Below, piece after piece: positions 50,813-61,859 of a stretch of DNA of 64,000 bases; position 1 is the stretch's first letter; every line of letters starts with the position of its first letter. Source of the stretch: Prorocentrum cordatum (Eukaryota > Sar > Dinophyceae > Prorocentrales > Prorocentraceae); the NCBI GenBank assembly GCA_963575745.1, contig CAUYUJ010020703.1:77849-141848 (forward strand). Direction: 5' to 3'. A program made the position numbers and the translations under genes. The notes under the pieces were generated by a model. It worked only from the letters and a program-made list of their open reading frames with translations, made no database searches and had not been told where the DNA came from.

Positions 50813-51139
50813 CATCAACATCCCCCATCCTCCCTCATCCTTCCGCCTCTTCGCACAACTCGGCTCAGAACACCTCTCGTATCCTTCATGGCGACTGCGC
50901 GCCTCGGCCAGCCTGCCGCCGGTCGGAGCAACCTCTGCTTCGAGGGCATGTGATCCAAAGGCTCCCGAGCTCGAGGAGTCGCGGGAAGGCGGTGGCGTGG
51001 TTCGGGGTGGACGACAGGGGAATCGGCTGCATGCAGCTGGCTCTCCTGCCGCCCCCCCGAGCGACCACGCATTGAAAAAGCGGCCACAAAACGGATGCGC
51101 CGAAACCGGCTGCACGAAGCAGGTGTCGCACCCCGGCCC

Positions 51140-51315
51140 CATGAGGAGGAGGAGGAGGAGGAGGAGGAGGGGAGGAGGAGGAGGAGGAGGAGGAGGAGGA
51201 GGAGGAGGGAAGGAAGGGAGGGGGGAGGGAGGGGAGGGAGGGAGGGAGGGAGGGAGGGAGGGAGGAGGAGGAGGAGGAGGAGTGGGAGGAGGAGGAGGAG
51301 GAGGAGGAGGACGAC
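51140..51315. repeat. (GGA)n / (GGGA)n microsatellite
   Basis: GGA repeats with a central GGGAGGGA tetranucleotide block. Confidence 0.97.
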
Positions 51316-51947
51316 GACGAAGGAGAAACTACGCGCACTCCGAAAGTTCGCCACGGCCCCTCCACCCCGACCGCACGCACCTTTTAGGGAGCCCTTCAGA
51401 GGACGTGCGCGCCCAGCCACGTACATGAAAACGGCCCCTCAGTCCGCGAGACCAGCCTCGTGATAGGAACGTTCGCGCGATGCATACTCTCGAAACGAAC
51501 GTGGATTCGTGTGCGTGCACGTCCTTCTCTCGCTCCTGGACCCTCCTGGCGGTGAGGCAGACCCATGACTACCTCGTCGGTTCGGCCTCCAGGTAGCACC
51601 ACCTCGGACAGCAGAAGACCGACCAACCAGCACGCGAAACCTTTGCGCGAGCGTCCGGGAATGGGAAAGCGGAGGCGCCACAGGGCAACCGGCACTGAGA
51701 CAGACGTCCCCCTGCACTGTGTGGTGCATGTGCGCAAGTGCCCCCCCCAGAACTCGCGTGCGCAAAGCGCAGCAGGTGACAGGCGGACGAGTGCCGAGGT
51801 ATGTGTTTCCCTGCCTGCGTGTCACCTCCAGCAGGGATCGCGCAGGAGGCGGCCGGAAGAAGAGTGGACGCGGCTAGGTGCGCGAACCTCACCGTCGTCC
51901 GACAAACTCCACACAAAATCGGTCCCCGCCGGCTCTGACTGCAACAG

Positions 51948-52096
51948 GATGTCTGATGTCCTCGAAGCAGTAAAGAAGGAAAAAACACTATAGTTGAAAG
52001 AAGGCGCCGACAAGCGCATACTTGTTGAGAGGATGCGGAACATGCAATCACTTGTTGTCGCTGATGCACAAAATCGGTCCCCGAAATCCTCCCAAG
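51948..52096 (+). CDS. Possible plus-strand exon with an in-frame TAG
   Basis: Follows an acceptor-like GACTGCAACAG and ends at the consensus donor CAAG|GTACGT. It reads MSDVLEAVKKEKTL, stop, LKEGADKRILVERMRNMQ, then SLVVADAQNRSPKSSQ. Lys/Glu/Arg-rich helix-like composition suggests a true protein, but the TAG would end it. CAAAATCGGTCCCCG occurs both just before it (51,914) and near its end (52,070). It may be a decayed exon or two fragments. Unknown family. Confidence 0.28.
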
Positions 52097-52276
52097 GTAC
52101 GTCCCGACACGCTGTGCCGAGCCGCGCCCGGCAGCAGCGACGAGGGCCCTGGCCCCCCGCCAAGAAGTCCAGGAGAGCGCGAGGAGGACAGACGCCGCGC
52201 GGCTGCCTCGCAGGGCATGCGCGAGTGGAGGACAAGCCACTGCCCCGATGACTCGGGAGTGGCTGGACGCCCGAAG

Positions 52277-52481
52277 TAACCCCAGGAAACATTTAAGAAC
52301 CCCCCCCCTCCGGCAAATCGATAACCCTTCCGCACCCTGGAAGCGTTACCTGGCACCAGGAGCCCTTCTTGTGTCCGGGTGCTACAGCTACCGTTCGGTT
52401 ATTTCGGCCCCTCGGAATATCGAATAAAAAATGCGGTGCTACGATATCGCCGGGGGGGTTCTTAAATGCTTCCTGGGGTTA
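52277..52481. mobile_element. Inverted-repeat element X (~205 bp)
   Basis: Left end TAACCCCAGGAAACATTTAA, then GAACCCCCCCC. Right end GGGGGGGTTCTTAAATGCTT, then CCTGGGGTTA. The 30-bp termini pair with one mismatch. Single copy in this window. It lies in the putative intron downstream of the exon at 52,570-52,726 on the minus strand. Confidence 0.9.
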
Positions 52482-52569
52482 TCCCAGGCAACGCTGGTCC
52501 GGGGCAGCTCTGGTTTGGGTCCCGACGCCCGAACCAGTAGCCGCCCCTGCAACCCCCAAGCCCTGCTAC

Positions 52570-52726
52570 CTCGGGGGCTCTGAAGGCAACGCGGCGGGGC
52601 GCGCGAGAGCTTCACGTAGTAGAGCTGCCAGTTGCCACGGTTCGTGGACGCCGACTCGCTCTGCCCGTGGGAGTGCCGCAGCCAGTGCACGAACGTGCCG
52701 TCGGGGTGCAGCTCCAGCCGCTCCTC
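52570..52726 (-). CDS. Internal exon of an unknown protein (gene delta)
   Basis: Minus-strand 157-nt exon between acceptor GACCCGCCGCAG and donor CCGAG|GTAGCAGG. It reads EERLELHPDGTFVHWLRHSH then GQSESASTNRGNWQLYYVKL, with almost every third position G or C. The pattern of a hydrophobic strand, Asp-Gly, Thr-Phe and a later Gly-Asn-Trp-x-Leu resembles small beta-barrel domains, but I cannot name a family. It ends in phase 1. No partner exons are identified. The downstream intron would contain element X, and upstream lies element Q. Confidence 0.55.
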
Positions 52727-52856
52727 CTGCGGCGGGTCGGGGGGCGCCCGAGGCGATCTCTCGCGAGCAGAGCAGATGGCCGTGAAGGTGGTTGACGGAG
52801 GGAAGGCCAAGCCGTACTAGAAGGATGCGCGGTAAGGATGCGAGGGCCATTGAGTG

Positions 52857-53062
52857 GCAACGACAGGGGGGGGCTGGCATTGGGGGGATGCATCGACCTG
52901 GAATCGGCGATACATCGCCGAAAGATCGGCGATAGATCTCCGATAGTGAATCCGCACCTTCCTGGGCAGGTTGGGACTATCGGGCCCCTATCGGTGATCA
53001 ATGGGCGATTGGGGGTCGATGCATCCCCCCCCCTCTCTGCCTATCCTACCTCTATCGTTGCC
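52857..53062. mobile_element. Element Q, copy 1
   Basis: GGCAACGACAGGGGGGGG to CTCTATCGTTGCC inverted ends, with inner pair GGATGCATCGACC / GGTCGATGCATCC and GGCGAT palindromes. Matches 58,539-58,741. Confidence 0.85.
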
Positions 53063-53066
53063 CCCG

Positions 53067-53155
53067 AGCCTTGGAGGGCCATGGTGACGTTTTTCGAACG
53101 AGATTGGGCAGCGAAGGTCGCTCAGGATGGGCTGAATGGGCCAGGGGCAGCCTCA
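53067..53155. repeat. CCTTGGAGGGCCATG dispersed repeat, copy 2
   Basis: Pair of 6,522-6,615. Confidence 0.5.
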
Positions 53156-53158
53156 AAA

Positions 53159-53285
53159 AATCCCACCAGCCCTCTGGACGTGGGTGGTCTAGAGAGGCTC
53201 CTCTTCCACCCCCCTTCTTCCCCTTCGGGGAGGGGCTCACCCTACCCCCCCCCCCCCTGGACCTGGACGGGGCGCCCTGCGAGCG
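53159..53285. mobile_element. CCCACCAGCCC-type element end
   Basis: AATCCCACCAGCCCTCTGGA, GTGGGTGGTC, CCTTCGGGGAGGGGCTCACC, CCTGGACCTGGACGG, as at 21,639-21,770. Confidence 0.7.
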
Positions 53286-53329
53286 GTCAGCGCATCCACG
53301 ATGGGGCGAACGGGCAAGGGTGCAAGGGT

Positions 53330-53557
53330 TAGAGGCCTCCCAGATGGGGTCGGAGTAAGCGCTTGGAGGATCGCGCCGCACCGCCGATGCATCGGCGATG
53401 TATCGGCGATGCATCGGCGATGCGTCGGGGATGCACCAGCGATGCATCGCCGACGTCGGCGATGCATCGGCGACGTCGACGCGAAGCAAACCGGGCTCCA
53501 CACCGAGCCGCATCGGCGATGCATCGGCGATGCGGCGCGATCCTCCGACCCCATCTG
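53330..53557. mobile_element. Palindromic element D, copy 4 (most regular)
   Basis: GAGGCCTCCCAGATGGGGTC to GATCCTCCGACCCCATCTG. The interior is dominated by GCATCGGCGATGCATCGGCG units. Confidence 0.9.
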
Positions 53558-53570
53558 ACTACCTACCAGA

Positions 53571-53720
53571 CCACCCCGACCCAACCCGAAGACCCGAATT
53601 TCAGGTTGGGGGGGTTAAGGGTTCCACATGTGTTTTTTCGATGTTTCCCAACCCCCCCCCACTGGAAATCGAGGGTAAATCTGAGCCTTCGGGTTGGGTT
53701 GGGGTGGTTTGGTGGGTGGT
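53571..53720. mobile_element. Inverted-repeat element Y (~150 bp)
   Basis: Left ACCAGACCACCCCGACCCAA, then CCCGAAG. Right CTTCGGGTTGGGTTGGGG, then TGGTTTGGTGG. Central GGTTCCACATGTGTTTTTTC. It abuts element D copy 4. Confidence 0.9.
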
Positions 53721-54040
53721 GACCATCTGCTCCGACCACATCGAGGAGGCCTGGAGGGGCAGCCCTGGAGGATTGCTCCTCCTTGCCGTGCGGGTGGGCC
53801 GCCGGGAGACGGGGCCCTGCTCGGATGCCAACGCGGCCCTCCGCGTCGCCTGGCCGGTCGGCCCCCAGTGGCGCTGCCCTCGGCGCCGCGGCGGGGCGCG
53901 GCGGAGGGAGCCCGTGGGGGAGGGCTCTCGGGGGGGCCCGCTGCGGGTGGATGCGGGTCGCGGGCGGGCAGAGCGCGGGCTCGAGGAGGGGAGGGGTGGG
54001 GGAGAGGGAGAGGCGGGCGGGGGCGAGGCAAGAGGAACAA
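53721..54040. other. GC-rich coding-like DNA, strand unresolved
   Basis: A plus-strand frame (RRETGPCSDANAALRVAWPV) and an overlapping minus frame are both open and GC3-rich, so neither can be called. It ends in AAT/AAG-rich sequence at 54,040. Confidence 0.25.
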
Positions 54041-54096
54041 ACGATAAGAATAATAATAAGACTGAGAAGAATAAGAAGAGCACTAATAATAATAAT
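54041..54096. repeat. (AAT)n-like tract left of element B copy 2
   Basis: AATAATAATAAG and AATAATAATAAT words running up to CCGCCGG of element B. AAT repeats resume after it. Confidence 0.9.
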
Positions 54097-54765
54097 CCGC
54101 CGGCCCCCTTGTGGGGCCACCAGGCTGTAGGACCATGATTCGCAGTTTCCTGTACCAGTCGTAGGTTGTAGTTTCCAGTGTTACAGTTCTGCTTCTTGTT
54201 GGTTACTGTAACTAGTTGACTTCTTGCTGGTTGCTGTAACTAGTTGATTGACCGCGCGAGGGGGGGGGGCCCAAACAAGATTTTTAGCGTCTCCTGGGCG
54301 CGTTGTCTGAGTTGCTGGGGGGGCTCGAAATCGACACCCCTCACGCAGATCCGCGGGGTCAGGGTCCAAAAACAAATGGGATTTGCCACATTTCTGAAAT
54401 TCGGTGCCACCCCTCACGCAGATCCGCGGGGTCAGGGTCCAAAAACACAGGGGATTTGCCACATTTCTGAAATTCGGTGCCACCCCTCACGCACATCCAT
54501 CGCAAGGCGTGGTAACCCAAACTGCGAGTACTCCCTCGGCCCTTTAATCCTAAGGTGTGGTAACCAAGCTCGTAAACCATACACGTCTTACCAATCGCCC
54601 TGTGTGGTAACCCCTCTTGTGATCAGTTGGTTTTGCCGATTGCGAATCGGCCTCGCATGAAGTTCCGATACTGCTGCACGACAGCGCCAAAGCCTCATGA
54701 CTTAGCTCTTCCATGGCCCATTCTCCGAGAGAGGGGGCCGGCGGCAGGGAGCGAAGCCCTTACGG
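54097..54765. mobile_element. Element B, copy 2, inside an (AAT)n tract
   Basis: Same ends as 48,133-48,911 (CCGCCGGCCCCCTTGTGGGG; GGGGCCGGCGGCAGGG, AGCCCTTACGG). It has about two 73-bp units instead of four, and lacks GGTGGCCC in the right part. A tandem GTTGGTTACTGTAACTAGTT-like block near 54,198-54,245 is unique to this copy. Confidence 0.88.
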
Positions 54766-54850
54766 ATAATAATGATAATAGTAATAATATAATTATAATA
54801 ATAATAATAATACGAATGCTAATACAAATAATAATAATAATAACAACATT
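54766..54850. repeat. (AAT)n-like tract right of element B copy 2
   Basis: ATAATAATGATAATAGTAAT and further AAT repeats up to foldback element A copy 5. Confidence 0.95.
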
Positions 54851-54856
54851 AATATA

Positions 54857-55022
54857 AACTTTTGGCGGTCCGCGCGGGTTTCGTTGATCTGAGCTGGGCC
54901 CCCCTCCCCAGCGCGCCTCCGGCGCCAGGGGCGGCGCCAGAGGCGCCGCCGGGATGGCCCAGCGCGGATCCGAGAAATCCGCGAGGAGCGCCAACAGTTT
55001 ATGTTTATGGTGTTTTTTCTTC
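54857..55022. mobile_element. Foldback element A, copy 5 (complete)
   Basis: TTTTGGCGGTCCGCGCGGGT, GGCGCCAGGGGCGGCGCCAG, GCGCGGATCCGAGAAATCCG, GAGGAGCGCCAACAGTTTAT. Both arms and the conserved right flank are present. Confidence 0.85.
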
Positions 55023-56070
55023 TTCGACGTGGGGAGAGAGGGAAAGGCAAGCGGGGACCAGACCCCCAACGTCGCGATTTTTTAGCAACGTTGACCCCTG
55101 GAGGTGTGGACCCTTTCCCCGGGACAGGTGTTTCTTCCTGAGTCGTTGTTTGACGGTCCCGAGGCCCAGGGTTGCTGTGAATTGAGCATGGACCGACCTT
55201 CCCGGCATTCCTAGGCCGTCCACGAGATGTTCGCAGAAGCCAGCAATGTTTTTAGAACATAAACCGATGTGTTAAGACAACTCAGTCTCAGCCAGAAATG
55301 TTTGAAGAATATTTCGTACAGGCCACAAAAGGTTATTGGAACATTGTTCGGTCGGCCTTTAGGCAAACCGCGACGCTTCGCCACTGCTTGAGTCAGTCGA
55401 CTCGGTCTCCTTTGTTCCTGTCGCCAACGTCCTCAGAGAGGTCGCTCGTGTCCTCTCGCACGGCCTGGTTCCCAACACACCTAATCAGACAATACCTGCA
55501 GGCAACACTATACACGGTGTGGAATAGCATCGTCACGTTCACGGTAGCGTCCTGCGCCACAATGCGAGCGTCTGGCTGCTGTTTCCCGCGCCAGCAAGAT
55601 AAACAGTGGAGCTCCGCTGACAGGCAGCTAGCTCAAACTGCATACTCAAAGAGGGCAACGGCAGCAGGAAGGTAAAAGTTCAAGGGCCCTGGGACAAACA
55701 TATATATCCATATATACAAATCTATACGCATTGGTAGCAATCCACTGCGCCAAGAGGCGCCTGCGGCATGAAGCTTGGACTGGGCCAGCGCCTGGTGAAA
55801 TTCAGAGCTTGAGATCAATGAGCGCGCCCTGCGAGTCTTCTGCCATGGGCGAATTCGCACGTGGCTGCAGGGAATCTACACATGGCTCCGACTGAGTGGA
55901 CAGGGGCATCCTGTGCAACTCGTCACTCAGATCGCGGGCGCGGCTGAACCAGGTGTGTTGACACTCCTTCACCAGCTCCTCCGAGCGACCCTGCCAGAGT
56001 GTCCGGGAGGCGTTTCTTCCAGATGCTCTTAACCCCCCTTCCAGCGGACGCATTGGGTCCCCTCCACCTC
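55023..56070. other. Mostly unassigned DNA
   Basis: 55,060-55,180 resembles 28,570-28,700. The remainder is non-repetitive and lower in GC. The longest open frame (plus 55,298-55,675) has no recognisable domain or codon bias, so I do not call it. Confidence 0.4.
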
Positions 56071-56071
56071 G

Positions 56072-56440
56072 CCAACAACAGCACCACCAACAAGACAACA
56101 CCAACAACAACAACAACTACGACAACAACAATAACTACACTAGCAACACCAAAAGCAATCCAAACAACAACCAAACCAACAGCATCAGCAGCAGTAACAA
56201 CAGTAGCAACAGCAATACAGACAATACCATCACCACCAACAACAGCATCAATAGCACCATCATCAACAGCAACAACAGCACTAACAGCAATACTAACAAT
56301 ACCACCACCAACAACAACACCGACAACACCAACAACACCAACAACACCACCAACAGCACCACCACTAACAACACCAATAACAATCACCACCACCACCAAC
56401 ACCAACAGTAACATCAACAACACCAACCAACCAACACCAT
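56072..56440. repeat. (AAC)n/(ACC)n imperfect microsatellite
   Basis: AAC, ACC, AGC and ATC trinucleotides. Frames translate to poly-Thr/Thr-Pro or poly-Val/Leu on the two strands. Confidence 0.97.
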
Positions 56441-57784
56441 CTAACGATGTCGTCATCGACTCAAGCGTCGAGAAGCCGATCAAATTCTACCTGATCCCTT
56501 CCTCGCTCGGAAGGTGGTTACAAGAAGGAGGCCCAGGGGGCTCGGAGTCAAGTGTGGCGTTGGAATCTCCACGGGCATCACGCCAACTTGTGCACTCTTG
56601 CGGCCACTTTGGCTAAGTTGGGGATCGTTGGGGCAATCGTGAGCAAACTGAAACCGACAAGTGATTTGCGGCAAACGGAGATCAGCTGAGGCCCCCCGGA
56701 GCAAAAAAGCAATATTGGGGGCAATATAATTCAATTTGCTGACGCCACATCAAAGAAAACTCATAGATGTTCCGTGGCCCTGGCTGTTTCAAATTTGGTT
56801 GGTTCCCGCCCTTCGGGATTTCCGACAGCCTCATCAGACAGCCCAGGAGGCCCCTACTATTAGCCAAATATTGCCTAAGATGGAATGAAAAACGGCCCAA
56901 GGTAAGCCCCAAGGCAGCTCCAAGAGAAACCAACAACAACGGCGCACAAGAGCCCCGAAACGGCCCAACAGGGTCCGAAGACGGCCCAAGAGGACCGCAG
57001 GTCCCCATGACGGTCCAGATGGGCTGACCGCGTCCGGGGCAACTGGGGCGATCGCGTGGGGACAGGGGTGGGGGAGGCGACGGTGAGGGGGACGGGGAGA
57101 GGGGAGGAGTGTGAGTAGTCACAAGGCACGCTTTGATCAGGATTTACCCAGCCGTGACGGCGGTTCTCCCGGCCCCCCCATCAAAGGAATGTCAAGCCCA
57201 CTGTTCCGCCTCCTCTCCCCCCCTGCTCTTCCTCAGCCTCCTTCCCACGAATGCTCCAGGAGGCCTCCGAGAGGGCCCCGAAGAGGCCCCAAGAGGCCCC
57301 CTAAGAGGCCCCAGGAAGCCCCAAGAGGTCCCCAAGAGTCCTAAAATATCAAGGATCCCACAGAAGTTCGAAAACGCCCGAACATGCCCCCAGACAGGCC
57401 CAAAGCGGGCCAGGAGCCCGAGCATGACCCCAAGACAGCCCAACAGAGACAATACGTACACGCCCAAAAATGGGCCCAAGCCATGACGGGACTGCACCAC
57501 GTCCCACAGAGACCCTCAGAAGGCTCTGGGAGGCTCCAAGGTCCACTTTACGTTAACACTCTGAACGCGAGGCCTCCCAAGAGCGAACGGCGGCGCAAAA
57601 CAACCTCAGCGTCGAGATAATCGAGCCCCGCTGCGACACGGTCCCGAGGCCCCCCAAGGCCCTCACACGGCTCCTTCCATAGTCACAGAGACACGGTCAT
57701 TGGTAAGCCCAGGTCGCCGTTCCACATTATGTCTTGTCCTCCATGCCGTCTCCTACCCAAGTCTTTCGGCACTCGCGAGCCTGC
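56441..57784. other. Unassigned DNA with a CCCCAAGAGGC minisatellite
   Basis: 56,880-57,030 and 57,250-57,480 carry CGGCCCAAGAGG / GCCCCAAGAGGCCCC units like those at 21,880. No exon recognised. Confidence 0.45.
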
Positions 57785-57932
57785 CCGATACGCTAGCGAA
57801 GTGTCGAACGAATGTCGCTTCCCAAGGCCCGACGCGTGAACACCCTTCAGTTTCGGTACGTTCTTCTTGGTGCTCGGATTTGTTTCCCATGGCCAGCGTT
57901 CAAGTAAGCTGGGACATCATGAGCCCATAACT
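57785..57932. mobile_element. GTGTCGAA...CCCGACGCGTGAA element, solo copy
   Basis: Matches the segment nested at 3,255-3,404: AAGTGTCGAA, AAGGCCCGACGCGTGAACAC, TTCGGTAC or TGTCGGTG, AGCTGGGACATCATGAGCCC or GGCTGGAACATCAGAGCCC. Confidence 0.65.
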
Positions 57933-57946
57933 CCTGCACCAAGGGA

Positions 57947-58166
57947 GCCCAGAATCGAATCGATAAGTCGGATCGGCGATCGAAATGAATCGTAACGGCG
58001 GAAATCGGCAGCCAAGTCGGGAACAGTCGAATCCACGGACATCGGCATGCTAGTCTGCCTCCGATGCGACATCGGAACCCAAATCGGATCCCAAGTCGAA
58101 TCGAATCGGAATCGGAAATCATCGAAATCGAATCGGATCGAATCGGCGGAATCGAAACGGGCCCTG
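57947..58166. mobile_element. AATCGG-rich dispersed element, copy 2
   Basis: Pair of 364-569. It lies directly after the GTGTCGAA element. Confidence 0.7.
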
Positions 58167-58538
58167 TCCTGCACGCTCAGGCCGCCCATCTCCTCCTCGC
58201 AGCCCGCCCAAATGCCCGTGAGCTCCTCTCGCGGGCGCAGGCCACCCCGACCCTGGCACAACGCGCCCCCGCCTGCCACGCCTCTGTCTGGGGCGCACCC
58301 CCCTCCGCTCTCCCGTTGGCCTGCTGCGGGCGGCGCGATCTCACGCCACGACCTGGCGTGCTGCTGCTTGCCTAGTCCTCCTTTGTGAAGGCGCCCGGGG
58401 ACACACACAAATAATCAGACACACGAACATCCCAAGATCCTGCATATAAATGGTCCACATTTCCTGGACTCCCGCCTCCCCCTCACTTCCAAATCGTTTC
58501 CCAGAAAAATGGGGCAGGGGAGAAGGGGGCCTCGAGGA

Positions 58539-58741
58539 GCAACGATAGGGGGGGACTGGCACAGGGTGGGGAAGTGTCGACCTCTGGAATCGGCGATCCC
58601 TCGCCGATGGGTCGGAGATAGGCCCCCGATACCGAATCCGCACGTCCCTGGGCAGGTTGGGACCATCGGGCACCTATCGGCGATCGGTGGGCGGCTGGGG
58701 GTCGATGCATCCCCCCAGGCCTATGCCCCACTGCGGTTGCC
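58539..58741. mobile_element. Element Q, copy 2
   Basis: GCAACGATAGGGGGGGAC, GTCGACCTCTGGAATCGGCG, CCTGGGCAGGTTGGGACCAT, GGTCGATGCATCCCCCC, GCGGTTGCCCC. The interior aligns with copy 1 along its length. Confidence 0.85.
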
Positions 58742-59448
58742 CCTAAGGCTTGGGCCAGCCGTAAGACGAAGCCAAGACGAGGACCACATCGGGTGAGGTT
58801 AACTCGAGAACCTCTGAGATCCAGCGGCTCTGGAGGATGTCTTGGGCGCCGCGGCCTTCTCAGAGCGTTCCAGAACGCTCTGGACCGGATTTATCCTCGT
58901 CCTGGCCCCGTCCGAGGCCGCGCCATCAAAGTAGCCGTGGCCGTGGCCAAACTGCTTGGCATTGCGTAGCGCCAGTCCCGTGCATCCACCGATATGGCCC
59001 AGCTCGCAGTCAACACTTCCGGTCCAGAGGGAGCGGCGGGTCTCCTCGCTTCCGTCCCGCATCACCGCGCACAGTGACAGCCGAGCGGCGTCTGCGCATT
59101 ACTTGCCCTGATGCTGCTCGCGTGCATTGGCAACAACCATCGGTCGGGCCCTCCAGACACGCCACACAAGTACACTGGGGGTGCACTTCAGCTTCGACGT
59201 GGGTAAATTGTATGTGGGGCTCTCCTTGGTGCCGTCCATGATTGGTCCTTGTCAGCATGCACGTTCGTCTTCTGGCATGTCGCCCTCAATGTCTGCATCT
59301 TCGCATGCCGCTACCAGCTGTGTGCGGGCCGTCCACGGTGCGCTGCAATATATGCTCTTGCTTCGCCACCTCGCGTCTGTTGCTGGGTCCCGCCGCGCCC
59401 TGGCCCATCCGGCAGACAGACAAGCACTGGGGGCGCGCAAACGTGGAG
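58742..59448. other. Unassigned non-repetitive DNA
   Basis: No gene recognised. Several mid-length frames on both strands lack distinguishing codon bias. Confidence 0.4.
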
Positions 59449-59600
59449 CAGCGATCCATGGATTTGGCGTGCGGTCGCCAGATCCATGGATCGGGGGAGG
59501 TGCCCTCCCCAGGATGCGGCCGTTGCCGCCTCGCTCGGCGGCGGAAATCCGCGAGTTCCCATGGAAACGGGACCCGTCGCCAATCCACTCCCACTTGATC
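59449..59600. mobile_element. Element F, copy 2
   Basis: GATCCATGGATTTGGCG, GTCGCCAGATCCATGGATCG, GCCGTTGCCGCCTCG, GGAAACGGGACCCGTCGCC. Aligns with 8,068-8,217. Confidence 0.75.
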
Positions 59601-60505
59601 CATGATTGCGATCGCATGAAAAGCAGCTAGAATAATCGTTTCCCTTTCAGACCCTCCAGGTCAGTTCGAGGTCCGCTGCATTGTTATAGCTCTGCGTTGC
59701 AATCTCTGTCGCGAATTAATGACAACGCTTTCCCATCGCTCATCCTCACCGTTGCCTCCAGCTGCAAAGCTGCGACGGTCGGGGGCGGGGCTAAAACAGA
59801 GCAAATGCGTTGCTCCGCCAGCAACGGGATTTTGTCTTGGACGGTCGCGAATGCAACCGTCTATGCGAATGCCACGCACCCGAACCAACGCAAAATGCAA
59901 AAACTTTGGGCAATGAGCTTCCGTTTGGCATGCTTCCTGGAGCGAACACCGAAAATACCGAAAAGTATTGAGACCGCGGGACAAGGCCACACGTCAAGCG
60001 TGAAGGCGGGGCGCCCTGCTTGGAGCCCTTGCCTTCTGCCTCCGCCACACTCCGCCTTGTTGCTTGCTCGCCTGCCCTCTTCACTCTTCACTGAAACACC
60101 TTCCTATACCATGTGCTAGGCAGGCCAAGCTGCACTTTGAGCAACGCCTAGCTTTGTACGGGAAGACATGAACTCTGATTTCAGATGGACCTCGGGTATG
60201 GACAGACCCCCCTTTAGCAAAACGTGGTTTAGTGAAAACGACCTGAGGCCCAAACCTGGCGGGCGCAAGCCTGGAAAACAACGGCCACGGCGCCCTCTCG
60301 AGAACCGAAAACGCACAATTCACTAATCGACGTGTCACTGTTGGGGGTTCTGTCCACCCCCGATGGACCCAAACAAGAACGCATCTCTGTCGCAGGCAGG
60401 TGGACGGGCGAGAACAGACCTGACTACCGAGACACAATCCATCTCCTCCTCTCCACGCCAGGCCTGCCGCACCCCACGAACGCGCCCACCCGTCCTCGGC
60501 GCCTT
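59601..60505. other. Unassigned non-repetitive DNA
   Basis: No gene, RNA or repeat recognised. Confidence 0.4.
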
Positions 60506-60509
60506 ACTC

Positions 60510-60965
60510 TCGTTCCCTCCCTCCCTCCCTCCCTCCCTCCCGCCTCGTTCCCTCGTTCCCTCCCTCCCTCCCTCCCTCCCGCTTCCCTCCAGTCCCCAGC
60601 CCCCCGCGTTCTGCCCCCTGCTGGCTTGGGTCTAGCGAGTCCTTGTGCGCGGTGGCGCCGTCAGGGATCAACTTGGGGGGCGAAGAGAGCATCAAGGATA
60701 GACAGGGAGAGGTATCGAGAGGGCGCGCGCGCGAGAGAGAGAGCGGTAGATGGCGGCAACATATATACGCATACATGCACACATACACATACACATACAT
60801 AAATAGCGACATTCACATAAACGTAAACATTACCATACACTCAAACATAAAAAACTGTATGCAAACACGATCACATGAGCATAGCCATACAGACCAACAT
60901 AACCACACACATACATATAGGCATACCGACATACATAAATTATGGCACATACACGTGTACGTCTG
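60510..60965. repeat. (CCCT)n, GA tract and (ACAT)n microsatellites
   Basis: CTCCCTCC tetranucleotide runs at 60,510-60,590. GAGAGCGAGA near 60,720-60,745. ACATACACATAC-type repeats at 60,755-60,965. Confidence 0.9.
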
Positions 60966-61059
60966 CACATACCTGTACACACCGGTAACGGCATGCATGA
61001 CGATCGCCGCAAGAAGGGCCCCGATCCCCCTGCTTTCCCCGACCTCCTCCTCCGACTCC

Positions 61060-61640
61060 GTCCCCCTCGGCTCCTCTTCCTCGTCCTCGTCCCCCCCCTT
61101 CGTCCCCTTCCTCCCCTCCCCCTCGTCTCCTTCCCCGTCCTCGTCCCCTCCCCCTCGCCCCCTTCCTTCCTCGTCCTCCCCCTCGTCCCCTTCCTCGTTC
61201 TCCCCCCTGCCTCCATCTTCTCCCCCCTGCCCCCCCCATGGGCCCCCCCCCCGTCCTCCCCTCGTCCGCCCCTTTCCTCCGCCCTCCTTCCCATTTGACT
61301 TGCTCCTGCCTTGCCCCCCCCTTGCTCCCCCTTGCGTCCCCCCTACGTCCCCCCCTGGCTCTCCCTTGCGTCCCCCCCTGGCTCTCCCTTGCGTCCCCCC
61401 TAAAGTCCCCCCCATGGCTCTCCCTTGCGTCCCCCCTCCCGCCCTCTGTCCGCCTCTGCTCCCCGTGGGGCCGGAGGGGGGGGGGTGCGCGCCCCTGCGC
61501 GCGGGGGAGGGAGAACGGATGGAGGAGAGGGAAGGAAGAAGGAGAGAGGGGGAGGAGGGAGGGCGGGAGGGAAGTCGATGAGGAGGAGGGAGCTTTCGTC
61601 CTCTCCCTCCCCCCTCCCTCCCTCCACTCCACTCCCCCTC
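61060..61640. repeat. Pyrimidine-rich tract with CCCCCCTTGCGTCCC units, then GGA-rich
   Basis: CTCC/CCTCGTCCCC words to 61,300, then CTTGCGTCCCCCCT(GGCT)CTCC units of about 20-30 bp (61,325-61,435), then GAGGGAGG purines at 61,500-61,580. Confidence 0.85.
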
Positions 61641-61859
61641 CTCCTCCTCAGTCCTCACACTCCCTCGTCAACAACGACAGGATACAAGTACTACGACTCC
61701 GAACTGCTATCTTATGTGTGCTTGCTCACTCAGGACGTTTTGACACCTGCAGACGTTGCCCTCCCCCTCCTTTCCACACCCCCCGTCTTCAGATCTCCTG
61801 CTCCTCCTGGTCCAACTCTGGGTCCTCCTGATGCTCTTCCTCGTCCTCCTGCTCCTCCT

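Noticed and set aside
55298-55675. 125-codon plus-strand frame in non-repetitive DNA
   Set aside because: No domain, no GC3 bias like the other exons here, and no clear splice or start context.
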